Below are positions 20,858-29,442 of a stretch of 64,000 nt of DNA, piece by piece. Within the stretch, counting starts at the first letter, position 1; every line of letters starts with the position of its first letter. The notes under the pieces were generated by a model, which had not been told where the DNA came from, ran no database searches, and saw nothing but the letters and a program-made list of their open reading frames with translations. The position numbers and the translations under genes were made by a program. This DNA is from Cryobacterium zongtaii (GTDB lineage: Bacteria > Actinomycetota > Actinomycetes > Actinomycetales > Microbacteriaceae), in assembly GCF_002909375.1 (NCBI RefSeq), contig NZ_PPXD01000005.1, positions 186,001 to 250,000 of the forward strand, read 5' to 3'.

Positions 20858-22344
20858 CCGGGGGCGGGCTCGGCGGGGTCTGCTCCTCGACCGATGAACC
20901 AGTAGTAGCCATCGGCGTCCCGCCGCACCAGGTCGCCCGTGAGGTACCAGCCTCCGACGAAGCGTCGCCGGTACCGGGCGTCATCCCGCAGGTAGCCGCG
21001 GAACATCGAAGGCCAGTCGGCGCGAAAGGCGAGCTCGCCGATGGCACCCGGTTCGGTGACCAACACCACCCCGCCGTCGTCCCCGCGCACGAACCGCCCG
21101 TCGGCGTCGGTGAGCAGCACGGCGGCCTGCACCCCGGGTAGCGGCCGGCCGAGCGCGCCGGGCCGAATCGGACTGCCCGGGAAATTCGCGAGCATGATGC
21201 CACCGGTCTCGGTCTGCCGCCAGGTATCGTGCACCGGCCGCCCGAACGTCTCCTGGGCCCAGGCGAAGACCTCGGCATCGAGCGGTTCACCACCGCTGGC
21301 CACGTGGCGCAACGCCCTGAGATCATGGGCGGCCGCGAGCGCGGGGCCGGCCGCCATGAGCATCCGGAGCACTGACGGTGTGGTGTACCAGACCGTCACC
21401 CGCTGGTCGGCGAGCACACTGTAGGTGCGCTCGGCGTCGGGCTCTCCCTCCACGATCAAGACTGTCGCCCCGTGGACCAACGGCGTGATCACGCCATGCG
21501 AATTGCCGCTGACCCAGCCGGGGTCCGCAGTGCTCCAATAGACGTCCTTCGGGTGCAGGCCGAGGGCGTAGAGCCCGGCGACATAGAGCGAGGCGACGGC
21601 ATCATGCACGTGCACCACACCTTTGGGCGGACCCGTCGTGCCGCTGGTGAAGTGGAGCATGGCCATGTCCTCCGACTGCATCGCCATGATGTCGCCGTAC
21701 GGCGGGGCATCGCGCATCAGCGCGACCAGGTCGACGGTGCCGGGGTCCGGTTCTCCGTCGGCATCGATGAGGAGGACCTGCACCAGCTCGGGCAGTTCTG
21801 CCCGCACCGGCGCGACGGTTTCTCGGTACAGCTCGCGGGTGGTCACGAGCGCCCGCCCAGAGCCGCGCTTGAGTCGTTGCCGCCCCTGCTCGGGGTCGAA
21901 GCCGGAGAACATCGGGCAGAACACGCTGCCGTTCTTGAGGGTGCCCAAAGCGGCCACGAAGAGTTCGGGTATGCGTCCGCAGAGGGAGAAGACCCTGTCC
22001 GCCCGCTCGATTCCCAACCGCTGCAGCACACTGGCGAAGCGTCCGGTTTGTTCGGCGAGCTCGGCGTAGCTGAGCGGGTGAGTGGTGCCGTCGGTGCGCA
22101 CGAACCGCAGCGCATCGTGTCCGGCGAGCGCTCCGGCAGCGTGGCGGTCCACGGCTTCGTGGGCGATGTTGACACCCCGGCCGTCCGGCAGCCCCGACAG
22201 CACCTGTCGCACCCGGTCCCAGCTGAACTCCGCATAGACCTGCCCGTAGTCGACCAGAGTCGACCGCACCACGAAGGACGCGGAGTCTGTGTCAAGCGGG
22301 GGCCGCGCCGGCGCGGGGTCTGAGGCGTTTGATCCTGCCGTCAT
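20818..22344 (-). CDS. AMP-dependent acyl/acetyl-CoA synthetase lacking its C-terminal domain
   Basis: 508 residues of an AcsA-like adenylating enzyme. The large N-terminal domain is complete: the AMP-binding signature LHFTSGTTGPPKGVVHVHD, YWSTADPGWVSGNSHG, DTWRQTETGGIMLANFPG and YLTGDLVRRDADGYYWFIGR. Immediately after this hinge motif the normal continuation (ADDVIK... and the roughly 110-residue AMP-binding_C domain with the catalytic lysine) is absent and replaced by 21 unrelated Gly/Pro/Arg-rich residues. The normal length is about 570. Without that lysine the adenylation half-reaction should fail. The break lies where the gene runs into the convergent monooxygenase gene, suggesting a deletion that fused the two 3' ends. 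Confidence 0.85.
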   Translation of the reverse strand: MTAGSNASDPAPARPPLDTDSASFVVRSTLVDYGQVYAEFSWDRVRQVLSGLPDGRGVNIAHEAVDRHAAGALAGHDALRFVRTDGTTHPLSYAELAEQTGRFASVLQRLGIERADRVFSLCGRIPELFVAALGTLKNGSVFCPMFSGFDPEQGRQRLKRGSGRALVTTRELYRETVAPVRAELPELVQVLLIDADGEPDPGTVDLVALMRDAPPYGDIMAMQSEDMAMLHFTSGTTGPPKGVVHVHDAVASLYVAGLYALGLHPKDVYWSTADPGWVSGNSHGVITPLVHGATVLIVEGEPDAERTYSVLADQRVTVWYTTPSVLRMLMAAGPALAAAHDLRALRHVASGGEPLDAEVFAWAQETFGRPVHDTWRQTETGGIMLANFPGSPIRPGALGRPLPGVQAAVLLTDADGRFVRGDDGGVVLVTEPGAIGELAFRADWPSMFRGYLRDDARYRRRFVGGWYLTGDLVRRDADGYYWFIGRGADPAEPAPGQGGSGRAPNPRR

Positions 22345-22421
22345 GCCCCCATAGAACTCCTGCTCGGTCGCCCGGCATAGGGGCCGGCCACAGCAACAGG
22401 GCGGTCACAGAACCAGGGCGG

Positions 22422-22730
22422 TCAGCGCAGCAGGGCGAGGACGATCCGCAGCGCCACGACAGCGAGCGTCGCTCCGGCCAGCGCCAGCGCCGCCACGGTG
22501 AGGCCCCGACCTCTGGCTCCCGCGGGAATGACCCTGTAGGCCTGCATGGTGAAGTAGAGGCCGACGGCGCCGATGACCAAGGCCGGGACCGGGTACACCA
22601 CGGCGACGACGAGCCCGAGCAGGGCAACCCAGAAGCCGGGTACCCGGCCGGGCGCCTTCGTCCAGTCCGCCTGGGGGGCGCCCATGGCGAGGAGGCGGTT
22701 GCCGTCCATCTTGGCGCGGGGATCGTTCAC
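22422..22730 (-). CDS. Small membrane protein with two helices
   Basis: 102 residues, not recognised. The first 35 are hydrophilic (VNDPRAKMDGNRLLAMGAPQADW), followed by two membrane helices (VPGFWVALLGLVVAVVYPVPALVIGAVGLYF and GLTVAALALAGATLAVVALRIVLALLR) around a short basic loop. The layout is like DUF4190-type proteins. The GTG at 22730 is chosen because AGGAG stands 7 bases before it; no such site precedes the upstream ATGs. It lies between the synthetase and the DUF2461 gene, all read leftward. Confidence 0.7.
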   Translation of the reverse strand: MNDPRAKMDGNRLLAMGAPQADWTKAPGRVPGFWVALLGLVVAVVYPVPALVIGAVGLYFTMQAYRVIPAGARGRGLTVAALALAGATLAVVALRIVLALLR

Positions 22731-22822
22731 TGTGGAGCTCCTTCGAGGGTCCGTTGGACCGGTTCGGCCGCGACCACTCATCGCTCCCATTCTCGTGCAT
22801 CCGATGCGCCGGTGGGCGACAA

Positions 22823-23539
22823 TCAGCCGCGGCGTCGTCCGGCGGCCGCCTCCAGCTCCAGGGGGGTGGCACTCGCCAGCGGAATGTTGAGAAAATCAAC
22901 CAGGGGCGCCAGCACCCTGAACCGTTCGACGACGGTATCGACGAAGCCGTCCGTGAGGGCAGACTCCCCGGGCAGCTGTGCGAACAGTGCCCAGCTGCGC
23001 ACGCGAAGCAGGTCGGCGGCCGGATGCTCGGCGGGAAAACCCTTGGGGCCGCGAATGAGCGGCCGGCCGGCCAACGGCTCCGCCAGCCTGGCCAGCGACG
23101 CGTCGGCGAGCAGGCTGCGCATCTGGTCATGGTGGTCGAGCAGGTACTCGCGGATCGCGTGCAACTGGGGCGAGCCCGGAGAGTAGGCGCCGGCGGCCAC
23201 CATCACGCCGTGCACCCCCACCTGCAGGAAGAATCCGGCGCCGCCGGCCTTCTCCAGGCCCTGCCGGGGCCAGTTCGCCGCCAGATGGGTCTTGTACGGG
23301 GTCTTGTCGTTCGAGAACCGCACGTCGCGGTAGATCCGCAGCATCGCCTTCGGCGCCGGCCGCAGATAGTCGGGCGCGAACCCCGCCAACTGCAGGTTGA
23401 TCGCCTCGATCACCTCGAGCATCCGGGCCTTCAGCTCGGCCTCGTAGACGCCCTTGTGCTCCTCGAACCACTCACGGTTGTTGCGGTGTTCGAGCTCCTC
23501 GAGAAAGTCGAACGCCTGCTCGCTGAAATGGGGACCCAC
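22823..23539 (-). CDS. DUF2461 domain protein (TIGR02453 family)
   Basis: 238 residues. Family landmarks: FSEQAFDFLEELEHRNNREWFEEHKGVYE at the start, then RIYRDVRFSNDKTPYKTHLAANW and GGAGFFLQVG, which together define DUF2461. The function is unknown. Two GTG codons compete for the start (23545 and 23539); I prefer 23539 since it stands 7 bases after AGGAG, while the other is 1 base after it. Monocistronic, divergent from the hydrolase gene. Confidence 0.85.
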   Translation of the reverse strand: MGPHFSEQAFDFLEELEHRNNREWFEEHKGVYEAELKARMLEVIEAINLQLAGFAPDYLRPAPKAMLRIYRDVRFSNDKTPYKTHLAANWPRQGLEKAGGAGFFLQVGVHGVMVAAGAYSPGSPQLHAIREYLLDHHDQMRSLLADASLARLAEPLAGRPLIRGPKGFPAEHPAADLLRVRSWALFAQLPGESALTDGFVDTVVERFRVLAPLVDFLNIPLASATPLELEAAAGRRRG

Positions 23540-23702
23540 CTGCACGCTCCTTCGATCACGTCAGTCCATTGTCTCGCGGCCACCTCCGAGCCCGATCTTG
23601 TGCCGGCCGCCTTGAACGCCCCGGCACACCGGACTAAATTCACTCCATCTACGCCATCTGGCACCTCCGGCCCCACCTCAATCGGCTCCCGAAGGGACAA
23701 TC

Positions 23703-24548
23703 ATGACCAGCGAACCGGCATCCCCCGACACCATCGTGCTCATCCACGGGCTCTGGATGACGCCCCGAAGCTGGGAACTCTGGGTTCCCTACTACGAGGC
23801 CAAGGGCTTTCGGGTGATCACCCCCACCTATCCGGGCTTCGAGATCGAGGTCGAGGCCCTGCGCGAGAACCCCGAGATCATCGCCGACCTGACCGTGCCC
23901 GAGACCGTCGATCACCTCGCTGCGGTCATCGGTGCGCTCGAGACTCCCCCGATACTCATGGGCCACTCCTTCGGTGGAACCCTCACCCAGCTCCTCACCG
24001 CCCGGGGGTTGGGCGCGGCATCCGTCGCCATCAACTCGGCGCCGACCGAGGGAGTGCGGGTCACCCCGCCGTCGCAGATCCGGTCGTTCTTCCCGATCCT
24101 CAACAACCCGGCCAACTACCACCGGGCTGTCGGGTACACGGCAGAGCAGTTCCACTACGTCTTCGCCAACACGCTGAGCCGAGAAGACTCCGACGCCGTG
24201 TACGAGCGCTACCACATCCCCGCACCGGGCAACTGGGTGTGGGCATATGGGTTGATCGCCAACTTCAAGCCGGGCAAGCAAGAAACCTGGGTGGATTACG
24301 CGTTCGACGACCGGGCCCCGCTGCTGTTCATCGCCGGCGGCGCGGACCACATCATGCCGGCGTCGGTGAACAAGTCCAACGCCGACCACTACCGCAAGTC
24401 CGCGGCGCTGACCCAGTTCCACGAGTTTCCCGGTCGGTCGCACTGGACCTGCGGTGAACCCGGCTGGGAGGCCGTCGCCGACTACGCGCTGGACTGGGCG
24501 GTGACGCACGCCAGCACCGCACACATCCGTCGTGCCGAGCTGGCCTGA
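23703..24548 (+). CDS. Alpha/beta-fold hydrolase
   Basis: 281 residues. The oxyanion-side HGLWMTP near residue 16, the nucleophile elbow GHSFGGTL near residue 83, and a late His in FPGRSHWTCGEPGWE give the catalytic triad pattern of alpha/beta hydrolases. The sequence is close to the group with HGLWMTxxSWE often found in actinobacteria, whose substrates are unknown. GGGACA precedes ATG 23703. No operon partner; the next gene is convergent and 12 bases away. Confidence 0.85.
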   Translation: MTSEPASPDTIVLIHGLWMTPRSWELWVPYYEAKGFRVITPTYPGFEIEVEALRENPEIIADLTVPETVDHLAAVIGALETPPILMGHSFGGTLTQLLTARGLGAASVAINSAPTEGVRVTPPSQIRSFFPILNNPANYHRAVGYTAEQFHYVFANTLSREDSDAVYERYHIPAPGNWVWAYGLIANFKPGKQETWVDYAFDDRAPLLFIAGGADHIMPASVNKSNADHYRKSAALTQFHEFPGRSHWTCGEPGWEAVADYALDWAVTHASTAHIRRAELA

Positions 24549-24560
24549 CGGCTGGCCCTG

Positions 24561-25154
24561 CTACCTGCCCGCGGATTCCTTCGCGGCGGCCTTCGCGGCC
24601 CGTTTGCTCTCGCGCACCCTGGCGAGCGATTCCGGGTCGACGATGTCGGCCACCGACCGCAGCGAGCCGTCCTCGCCGTACGGGGCGGATGCCTCGCGCC
24701 AGCCGGCTGCGGTGACGCCGAGCCGTTTGCCGAGCAGCGCCAGGAAGATCTTGGCCTTCTGCTCACCGAAGCCGGGCAGCGCCTTGAGGCGGCGCAGCAC
24801 CTCGGCGCCGTCGGGGGCGGCCCCGTCGGAACCGGGGGCGGTCCAGATGGCGGCGGCGTCACCGTTCCAGTCCTGGGCGACGACGTCCGCTATCGTCTGC
24901 ACCCGGGTGGCCATGGAGCCCGGGAAACGGTGCACGGCCGGGGTCTGCTTGAAGATCGCGGCGAATTCATCGGGGTCGTATCCGGCGATCGCCGACGGGT
25001 CGAGGGTGCCGATCCGGTCCCGGATCTTCGCCGGTCCCGCAAAGGCGGCCTCCATGGCGATCTGCTGATCGAGCAACATGCCGAGCAGCAGCGCGAACGG
25101 GTCGTCACTGAGTAGGGCGTCTGCGGCGGTATCGCCGGTGATGTGCAGCGTCAT
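24561..25154 (-). CDS. HhH-GPD-type base-excision DNA repair protein
   Basis: 197 residues, the size of the short actinobacterial HhH-GPD proteins. The helix-hairpin-helix is LPGFGEQKAKIFLALLGKRLGV near residue 135; the N-terminal half (ALLLGMLLDQQIAMEAAFAGPAKIRDRIG) matches the glycosylase helical core. A basic tail rich in Lys/Ala ends the protein. It probably removes damaged bases from DNA; which base is unknown. ATG 25154 is where homology starts (MTLHITGD). Confidence 0.8.
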   Translation of the reverse strand: MTLHITGDTAADALLSDDPFALLLGMLLDQQIAMEAAFAGPAKIRDRIGTLDPSAIAGYDPDEFAAIFKQTPAVHRFPGSMATRVQTIADVVAQDWNGDAAAIWTAPGSDGAAPDGAEVLRRLKALPGFGEQKAKIFLALLGKRLGVTAAGWREASAPYGEDGSLRSVADIVDPESLARVRESKRAAKAAAKESAGR

Positions 25155-25271
25155 CAGAGCATTCTCGCACCGTCGAGACAGATTCGCTGGACGGCCGACT
25201 CGGGTTGGCAGCGGCAGATCGCGCTGCCAGCATGGCGATAGCCGGCGCAAATCCGGCGGACAGGAGCCGTC

Positions 25272-25592
25272 ATGTTCGATATCCCCGCTGGCAGCGTGAT
25301 GCGCAGTTGGACCGGGTGGATCAGACCGTCCGACCGCGCCTCATACACGGCCTACATGGAACGCACCGGGCTGGCCGATTACAGGTCCACCCGGGGCAAT
25401 CTCGGCGCCGCGATGGTGTTCCGCGACCTGCGCGACGGTCGGTGCGAGGTGCGCACGATCTCGTTCTGGCGCGCTTACGCCGATATCGTCGCCTTCGCCG
25501 GCGAGGACATCGAACTGGCGGTCTTCTATCCGCAGGACGACTCCTTCCTCATCGACCGCGAACTCACGGTGGCCCACTTCGACGTGGTCTGA
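25272..25592 (+). CDS. Small ABM-like (dimeric alpha/beta barrel) protein
   Basis: 106 residues starting MFDIPAGSVMRSWTGWIRPSDRASYTAYMERTGLADYRSTRGNLGA. The order of strands and helices, the YRSTRGNLGA segment and FRDLRDGRCEVRTISFW resemble antibiotic-biosynthesis-monooxygenase-like proteins and related actinobacterial unknowns. No catalytic residues can be assigned. It ends 59 bases before the PHP gene and could share its transcript. Confidence 0.6.
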   Translation: MFDIPAGSVMRSWTGWIRPSDRASYTAYMERTGLADYRSTRGNLGAAMVFRDLRDGRCEVRTISFWRAYADIVAFAGEDIELAVFYPQDDSFLIDRELTVAHFDVV

Positions 25593-25651
25593 CTCCGGTT
25601 TCGTCGACGGGCGGGCTCCCGTTTCTGCCGGTTCGGGCCGATCATGGCTGC

Positions 25652-26680
25652 ATGGATGCCGTGGATGCCCTCAGCGAGATCGCCTTCTGGCTGGAACGAG
25701 GCCTCGCCCCGAATTTCAAGGTGCAGGCGTTCCGACGAGCCGCCTCGCTCATCAGCGACCTCAACCCGGTGGAGCTCGCCGATCGGGTGCACGACGGCCG
25801 GCTGCGGGCGATGAAGGGTATCGGCGGCCGCACGGCCGAGGTGATCTCCCAGTCGCTGTACGGCCTGCCCGACTACCTGGACAACCTGCGACGGAGCGGC
25901 GCAGACCCATTGGCCACCGGCGGCCGCGAGCTGCTCGCGGTGGTTCGCGGCGACCTGCACACGCACAGTGACTGGTCGGACGGCGCCACGTCCATCGAGC
26001 TCATGGTAGCCACGGCGCGGATGCTGGGCCGGGAGTACCTGACGCTGACCGACCATTCGCCGAGCCTCACGGTCGCGCACGGCCTGACCGCGGACCGGCT
26101 GATGCAGCAGCTCGGTGTGGTCGCCGACATCAACGCGGACGCGGCATCCTCACCCGACCCGGTCAGGCTGCTCAGCGGCATCGAGGTCGACATCCTCGAG
26201 AACGGCGAGCTCGACCAGGACCCTGCGCTGTTGGCCCGGCTGGATGTCGTCGTCGCCAGCGTGCACTCCAAGCTGCGCGCCGACTCGCTGAGCATGACCC
26301 CGAGGATGCTCGCCGGCATCCGCAACCCGCACACCAACGTGCTCGGCCACTGCACCGGGCGTCTCGTGACAGGGTCGCGCGGCACCCGGCCGCCGTCGAG
26401 CTTCGACGCCGAGCGGGTGTTCGCCGCGTGCGCCGAGAACGCCGTGGCAGTCGAGATCAACTCCCGGCCGGAACGCCAGGACCCGCCGGACGACCTCATG
26501 GCTCAGGCCCTCGCGGCCGGCTGTCTGTTCAGCATCGACAGCGACGCCCATGCCCCCGGGCACCTGGACTTCCTGGCCTACGGCGCCGAACGCGCCGCGG
26601 CGAACGGGGTGCCCGCCGAGCGGATCGTCAACACCTGGCCGGTCGAGAAACTGCTGGACTGGTCGCGAGCCGCCCGCTGA
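25652..26680 (+). CDS. PHP-domain metallophosphoesterase with an N-terminal HhH (PolX-like)
   Basis: 342 residues. An N-terminal 8-kDa-like helical domain ends in the helix-hairpin-helix MKGIGGRTAEVISQSLYG (about residues 55-72). The PHP domain follows: DLHTHSDWSDG near residue 105, TLTDHSPS, GIEVDIL, ASVHSKL, and CLFSIDSDAHAPGHLDFLAYG near the end, supplying the metal ligands. This is the PolX layout without the polymerase palm, as in many actinobacteria. Likely a DNA end-processing phosphoesterase or nuclease; that is an inference. ATG 25652 (MDAVDALSE) starts the conserved region. Confidence 0.85.
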   Translation: MDAVDALSEIAFWLERGLAPNFKVQAFRRAASLISDLNPVELADRVHDGRLRAMKGIGGRTAEVISQSLYGLPDYLDNLRRSGADPLATGGRELLAVVRGDLHTHSDWSDGATSIELMVATARMLGREYLTLTDHSPSLTVAHGLTADRLMQQLGVVADINADAASSPDPVRLLSGIEVDILENGELDQDPALLARLDVVVASVHSKLRADSLSMTPRMLAGIRNPHTNVLGHCTGRLVTGSRGTRPPSSFDAERVFAACAENAVAVEINSRPERQDPPDDLMAQALAAGCLFSIDSDAHAPGHLDFLAYGAERAAANGVPAERIVNTWPVEKLLDWSRAAR

Positions 26681-26768
26681 GCGACCCGCCGGCCAGCGCC
26701 CGGTCAGGATGCTTCGCTAGGTTGGAGGTCTGCCACATCGGCTGCCCCGGCAACTCACGAGGAGCTCC

Positions 26769-27863
26769 ATGCCCATCACCGTTCAAGGCGCGATCGCCCG
26801 TTCGAAGGGGGCTCCCGTGGAGCTCACCGACATCGTCATCCCCGACCCCGGCCCCGGTGAGGTCGTCGTCGACATCGATACCTGCGGGGTCTGTCACACC
26901 GACTTCCACTACAAGGAGGGCGGCATCAGCGACGACTTCCCGTTCCTGCTCGGCCACGAGGCCGCCGGCCGGGTGAGCATCATCGGCGCCGGCGTCACCC
27001 ACGTGGCCGTCGGCGACTTCGTGGTGCTCAACTGGCGGGCCGTCTGCGGCGACTGCCGGGCCTGCAAGCGCGCCGAACCCTGGTACTGCTTCAACACCTT
27101 CAACGCCAGCCAGAAGATGACCCTGGTCGATGGCACCGAGCTCAGCCCGGCACTGGGTATCGGCGCGTTCGCCGAGAAGACCCTCGTGCACGAACGTCAG
27201 TGCACCAAGGTCAACCCGGAGGCCGACCCCGCCGCGGTCGGGCTGCTGGGCTGCGGCATCATGGCCGGCATCGGCGCCGCCATGAACACCGGCAATGTCG
27301 CCGCCGGCGATTCCGTGGCCGTGATCGGTTGCGGTGGTGTCGGCGACGCCGCTGTGGTCGGCGCGAAGCTGGCCGGCGCGAGCACCATCATCGCGATCGA
27401 CCGTGACGCCAAGAAGCTGGCCAAGGCCACCGAGTTCGGCGCAACCCACACCATCGACTCCGCCGGGCTCGACGAAGACGGCGTGGTCGCGGCCGTGCAG
27501 GCGCTCACCGGCGGCTTCGGCGCCGATGTCGTCATCGACGCCGTCGGTCGCCCGGAGACCTGGCGGCAGGCGTTCTACGCCCGCGACCTTGCCGGCACCG
27601 TGGTGCTGGTCGGCGTGCCGACACCGGAGATGATGCTCGAGATCCCCCTTGCCGATGTGTTCGGCCGCGGTGGCTCGCTGAAGTCCTCCTGGTACGGCGA
27701 TTGCCTGCCGGAGCGGGACTTCCCGATGCTCACCGAGCTCTACCTGCAGGGACGTCTGCCGCTGGCGGAGTTCGTCAGCGAACGCATCCGCATCGATCAG
27801 ATCGAGGCGGCGTTCGCCAAGATGGCGTCCGGCGACGTGCTGCGTTCGGTGGTGGTGCTCTGA
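26769..27863 (+). CDS. mscR: S-(hydroxymethyl)mycothiol dehydrogenase (zinc-dependent alcohol dehydrogenase family)
   Basis: 364 residues. It oxidises the mycothiol adduct of formaldehyde with NAD+, the actinobacterial counterpart of glutathione-dependent formaldehyde dehydrogenase. Catalytic zinc site: [14 protein letters not shown] and GHEAAGRV; structural zinc cysteines in [15 protein letters not shown]; Rossmann motif [32 protein letters not shown] near the C-terminus is typical of the group. ATG 26769 follows GAGGAG. The stop overlaps the next start by one base (TGATG), the same pairing as adhE2/mscR and the adjacent metallo-hydrolase gene in mycobacteria. Confidence 0.92.
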   Translation: MPITVQGAIARSKGAPVELTDIVIPDPGPGEVVVDIDTCGVCHTDFHYKEGGISDDFPFLLGHEAAGRVSIIGAGVTHVAVGDFVVLNWRAVCGDCRACKRAEPWYCFNTFNASQKMTLVDGTELSPALGIGAFAEKTLVHERQCTKVNPEADPAAVGLLGCGIMAGIGAAMNTGNVAAGDSVAVIGCGGVGDAAVVGAKLAGASTIIAIDRDAKKLAKATEFGATHTIDSAGLDEDGVVAAVQALTGGFGADVVIDAVGRPETWRQAFYARDLAGTVVLVGVPTPEMMLEIPLADVFGRGGSLKSSWYGDCLPERDFPMLTELYLQGRLPLAEFVSERIRIDQIEAAFAKMASGDVLRSVVVL

Positions 27864-28492
27864 TGGGCGCGCGCATCGAGCACCTCGTCACCGAGGGCAC
27901 CTTCGACCTGGACGGCGGCAGCTGGGCGTTGGAGAACAACGTCTGGATCGTCGGCGATGACACCGAGTGTGTCGTCATCGACGCCGCCCACAACGCCGAC
28001 GCGATCCTCGCGGCGGTCGGCGAGCGCCGGCTGCTCGGCATCCTGAGCACCCACGCGCACAACGACCACATCGGCGCAGCCGGTGCAGTGGCTGCAGTCA
28101 CGGACGCACCGGTCTACCTGAACCCGCACGACCACATGCTCTGGGACGTCGTCTACCCGGATGCCGCGCCGAACCGCGAGCTCGCCGACGGCGACACCAT
28201 CGAGGTGGCCGGGATCGAGCTGCAGGTCATCCACACGCCGGGTCACTCCCCCGGCTCGGTGTGCTTCTACGCGCCCGCGTTCGACACGCTGTTCAGCGGG
28301 GACACCCTCTTCCACGGCGGGCCGGGCGCGACCGGACGGTCGTACAGCGACTTCCCGACCATCATCGAGTCGATCACGACGAAGCTGCTGACCCTGCCCG
28401 CCCAGACCGTCGTGAACACCGGCCACGGCGAGTCGACCTCGATCGGCGCCGAGGCCCCCGACCTGCCCGACTGGATCGCGCGCGGCCACTGA
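27863..28492 (+). CDS. MBL-fold metallo-hydrolase paired with mscR
   Basis: 209 residues. Metallo-beta-lactamase fold with the metal motif THAHNDHIG near residue 62, then HTPGHSPGSVCFY, LFSGDTLFHGGPGATGRS and NTGHGESTSIG, giving a glyoxalase II-like dinuclear site. Because it overlaps mscR by one base, hydrolysis of S-formylmycothiol or a similar thioester is a reasonable guess, not shown by the sequence. A group of palindromic half-repeats follows the stop and may end the transcript. Confidence 0.85.
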   Translation: MGARIEHLVTEGTFDLDGGSWALENNVWIVGDDTECVVIDAAHNADAILAAVGERRLLGILSTHAHNDHIGAAGAVAAVTDAPVYLNPHDHMLWDVVYPDAAPNRELADGDTIEVAGIELQVIHTPGHSPGSVCFYAPAFDTLFSGDTLFHGGPGATGRSYSDFPTIIESITTKLLTLPAQTVVNTGHGESTSIGAEAPDLPDWIARGH

Positions 28493-28498
28493 CAGCCC

Positions 28499-28630
28499 GC
28501 GAGTTGCCGCGAAATGCCTCTTGGATGCCTCCCCAGGGGCATTTTTCGGCATCTCGCGACGAGATTCTCGCCGACTTGCCGCATAACGCCCATTCGGAGC
28601 CTGGGATGGGGCACTTTGCGGCAACTCGTG
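28499..28630. repeat. Cluster of four palindromic half-repeats (GAGTTGCCGC-type)
   Basis: Four imperfect copies of a roughly 21-base unit close to CGAGTTGCCGCAAAGTGCCCC alternate in orientation: forward 28499-28519, reverse 28536-28560, forward 28572-28591, reverse 28608-28630. Adjacent pairs can fold into stems. They fill the gap between two convergent genes and could act as a bidirectional terminator, but the alternating layout is that of REP/BIME elements. Confidence 0.75.
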
Positions 28631-28651
28631 CCCACGAATAGGCGGCGCAAG

Positions 28652-29143
28652 CTACTCCGGCCGGTGGGGGTCGGCGCGGCCGCCCTCCGACTCCCGAGCC
28701 CGGTGCCCAAAGTACTCGCCTGCGGTCACCGCGCGATACGACGTCGTGACCATCTGCTCGAGCACGTCCAGGTCGACCTTGTCGAGGTTGGTGACATACA
28801 GGCAGCTCAGTGCGGCCTTGTGCGGTCCGAGCCGAGCGAGCTCGTCGGTGTAGGCGCCCAGTCCGTCGGGAAAGTAGATCGACATCGACGCCTTGCGCGG
28901 TGAGAAGCCCGCCGCGCCCGCGTCGCCCTCCCGCCCGCTCTCGTACTTGTAGTGGTACTGACCGAAGCCGATGATCGACGAGTACCACAACCGTGCCGGC
29001 TCCCCCGTGATGCGCCCGAACATCGTCAGGAGGGCCTCGGCATCCCGCCGCCGGGTGGCGCCGGGGACGGCGTCGACGAAGGCGCGCACCTCGCGGTCGG
29101 CGGCCTGGTGGTCGGTGCGGTCGGCGGGGGTTCCTGTTGCCAT
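28652..29143 (-). CDS. DUF1801 domain protein
   Basis: 163 residues. The family pattern is visible: ADREVRAFVDAVPGATRRRDAEALLTMFGRITGEPARLWYSSIIGFGQYHYKYESG, then the FSPRKASMSIYFPDGL stretch and GPHKAALSCLYVTNLDKVDLDVLEQMV. These YdhG-like proteins resemble frataxin in fold and have no settled function. ATG 29143 starts the conserved part (MATGTPADRTDHQ). It ends 22 bases from the repeat cluster. Confidence 0.85.
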   Translation of the reverse strand: MATGTPADRTDHQAADREVRAFVDAVPGATRRRDAEALLTMFGRITGEPARLWYSSIIGFGQYHYKYESGREGDAGAAGFSPRKASMSIYFPDGLGAYTDELARLGPHKAALSCLYVTNLDKVDLDVLEQMVTTSYRAVTAGEYFGHRARESEGGRADPHRPE

Positions 29144-29319
29144 GCCCCTACGGTAGCGCCGGGCCACGAATACGACCAGTGACCAGCGATGCCAAGCGGA
29201 TGTTCCGTCGAGTACCCGACTTCCTTCGTAATACTGCTGTTGATGTGGCCTTTCTTCCGCGAACCTAGTCAGGACGGCAGCGAATCGGCAGCAACTCGAC
29301 ACCGGTTCGGCGCCTCAGT

Positions 29320-29390
29320 CGCGGTGTGCCCGAGAGGCCAGGGAGCAGCCTGCAAAGCTGTCTACGCGGGTTCGATTCCCGCCACCGCGT
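29320..29390 (+). tRNA. tRNA-Cys (anticodon GCA)
   Basis: A full cloverleaf: acceptor 29320-29326 with 29383-29389 (7 bp), D-arm CCC/GGG, anticodon stem 29345-29349 with 29357-29361, anticodon loop CTGCAAA with GCA at 29352-29354, and T-arm GCGGG-TTCGATT-CCCGC. The discriminator base is T (29390), as expected for cysteine tRNA. CCA is not encoded. Confidence 0.95.
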
Positions 29391-29395
29391 CGCCT

Positions 29396-29425
29396 GCGCC
29401 GGGGCCTCTGGAGCGACCCCGGCGC
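29396..29425. terminator. Hairpin terminator between tRNA-Cys and budA
   Basis: Arms GCGCCGGGG (29396-29404) and CCCCGGCGC (29417-29425), 9 bp perfect, with a 12-base loop. It lies 6 bases after the tRNA and 17 bases after the budA stop on the other strand, so it can serve both. Confidence 0.6.
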
Positions 29426-29442
29426 GCGCCGCGACGCGCGAG

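Noticed and set aside
22754..24457. A long plus-strand frame across the DUF2461 gene and the hydrolase
   Set aside because: It is antisense to one real gene and out of frame with the other; no motif.
28499..28630. Possible CRISPR array
   Set aside because: Units alternate in orientation and spacers are unequal and short; no cas genes are nearby.
29320..29390. tRNA-Cys as the insertion site of an element
   Set aside because: No integrase gene and no repeat of the tRNA 3' end were noticed nearby; flanking genes look like host genes.
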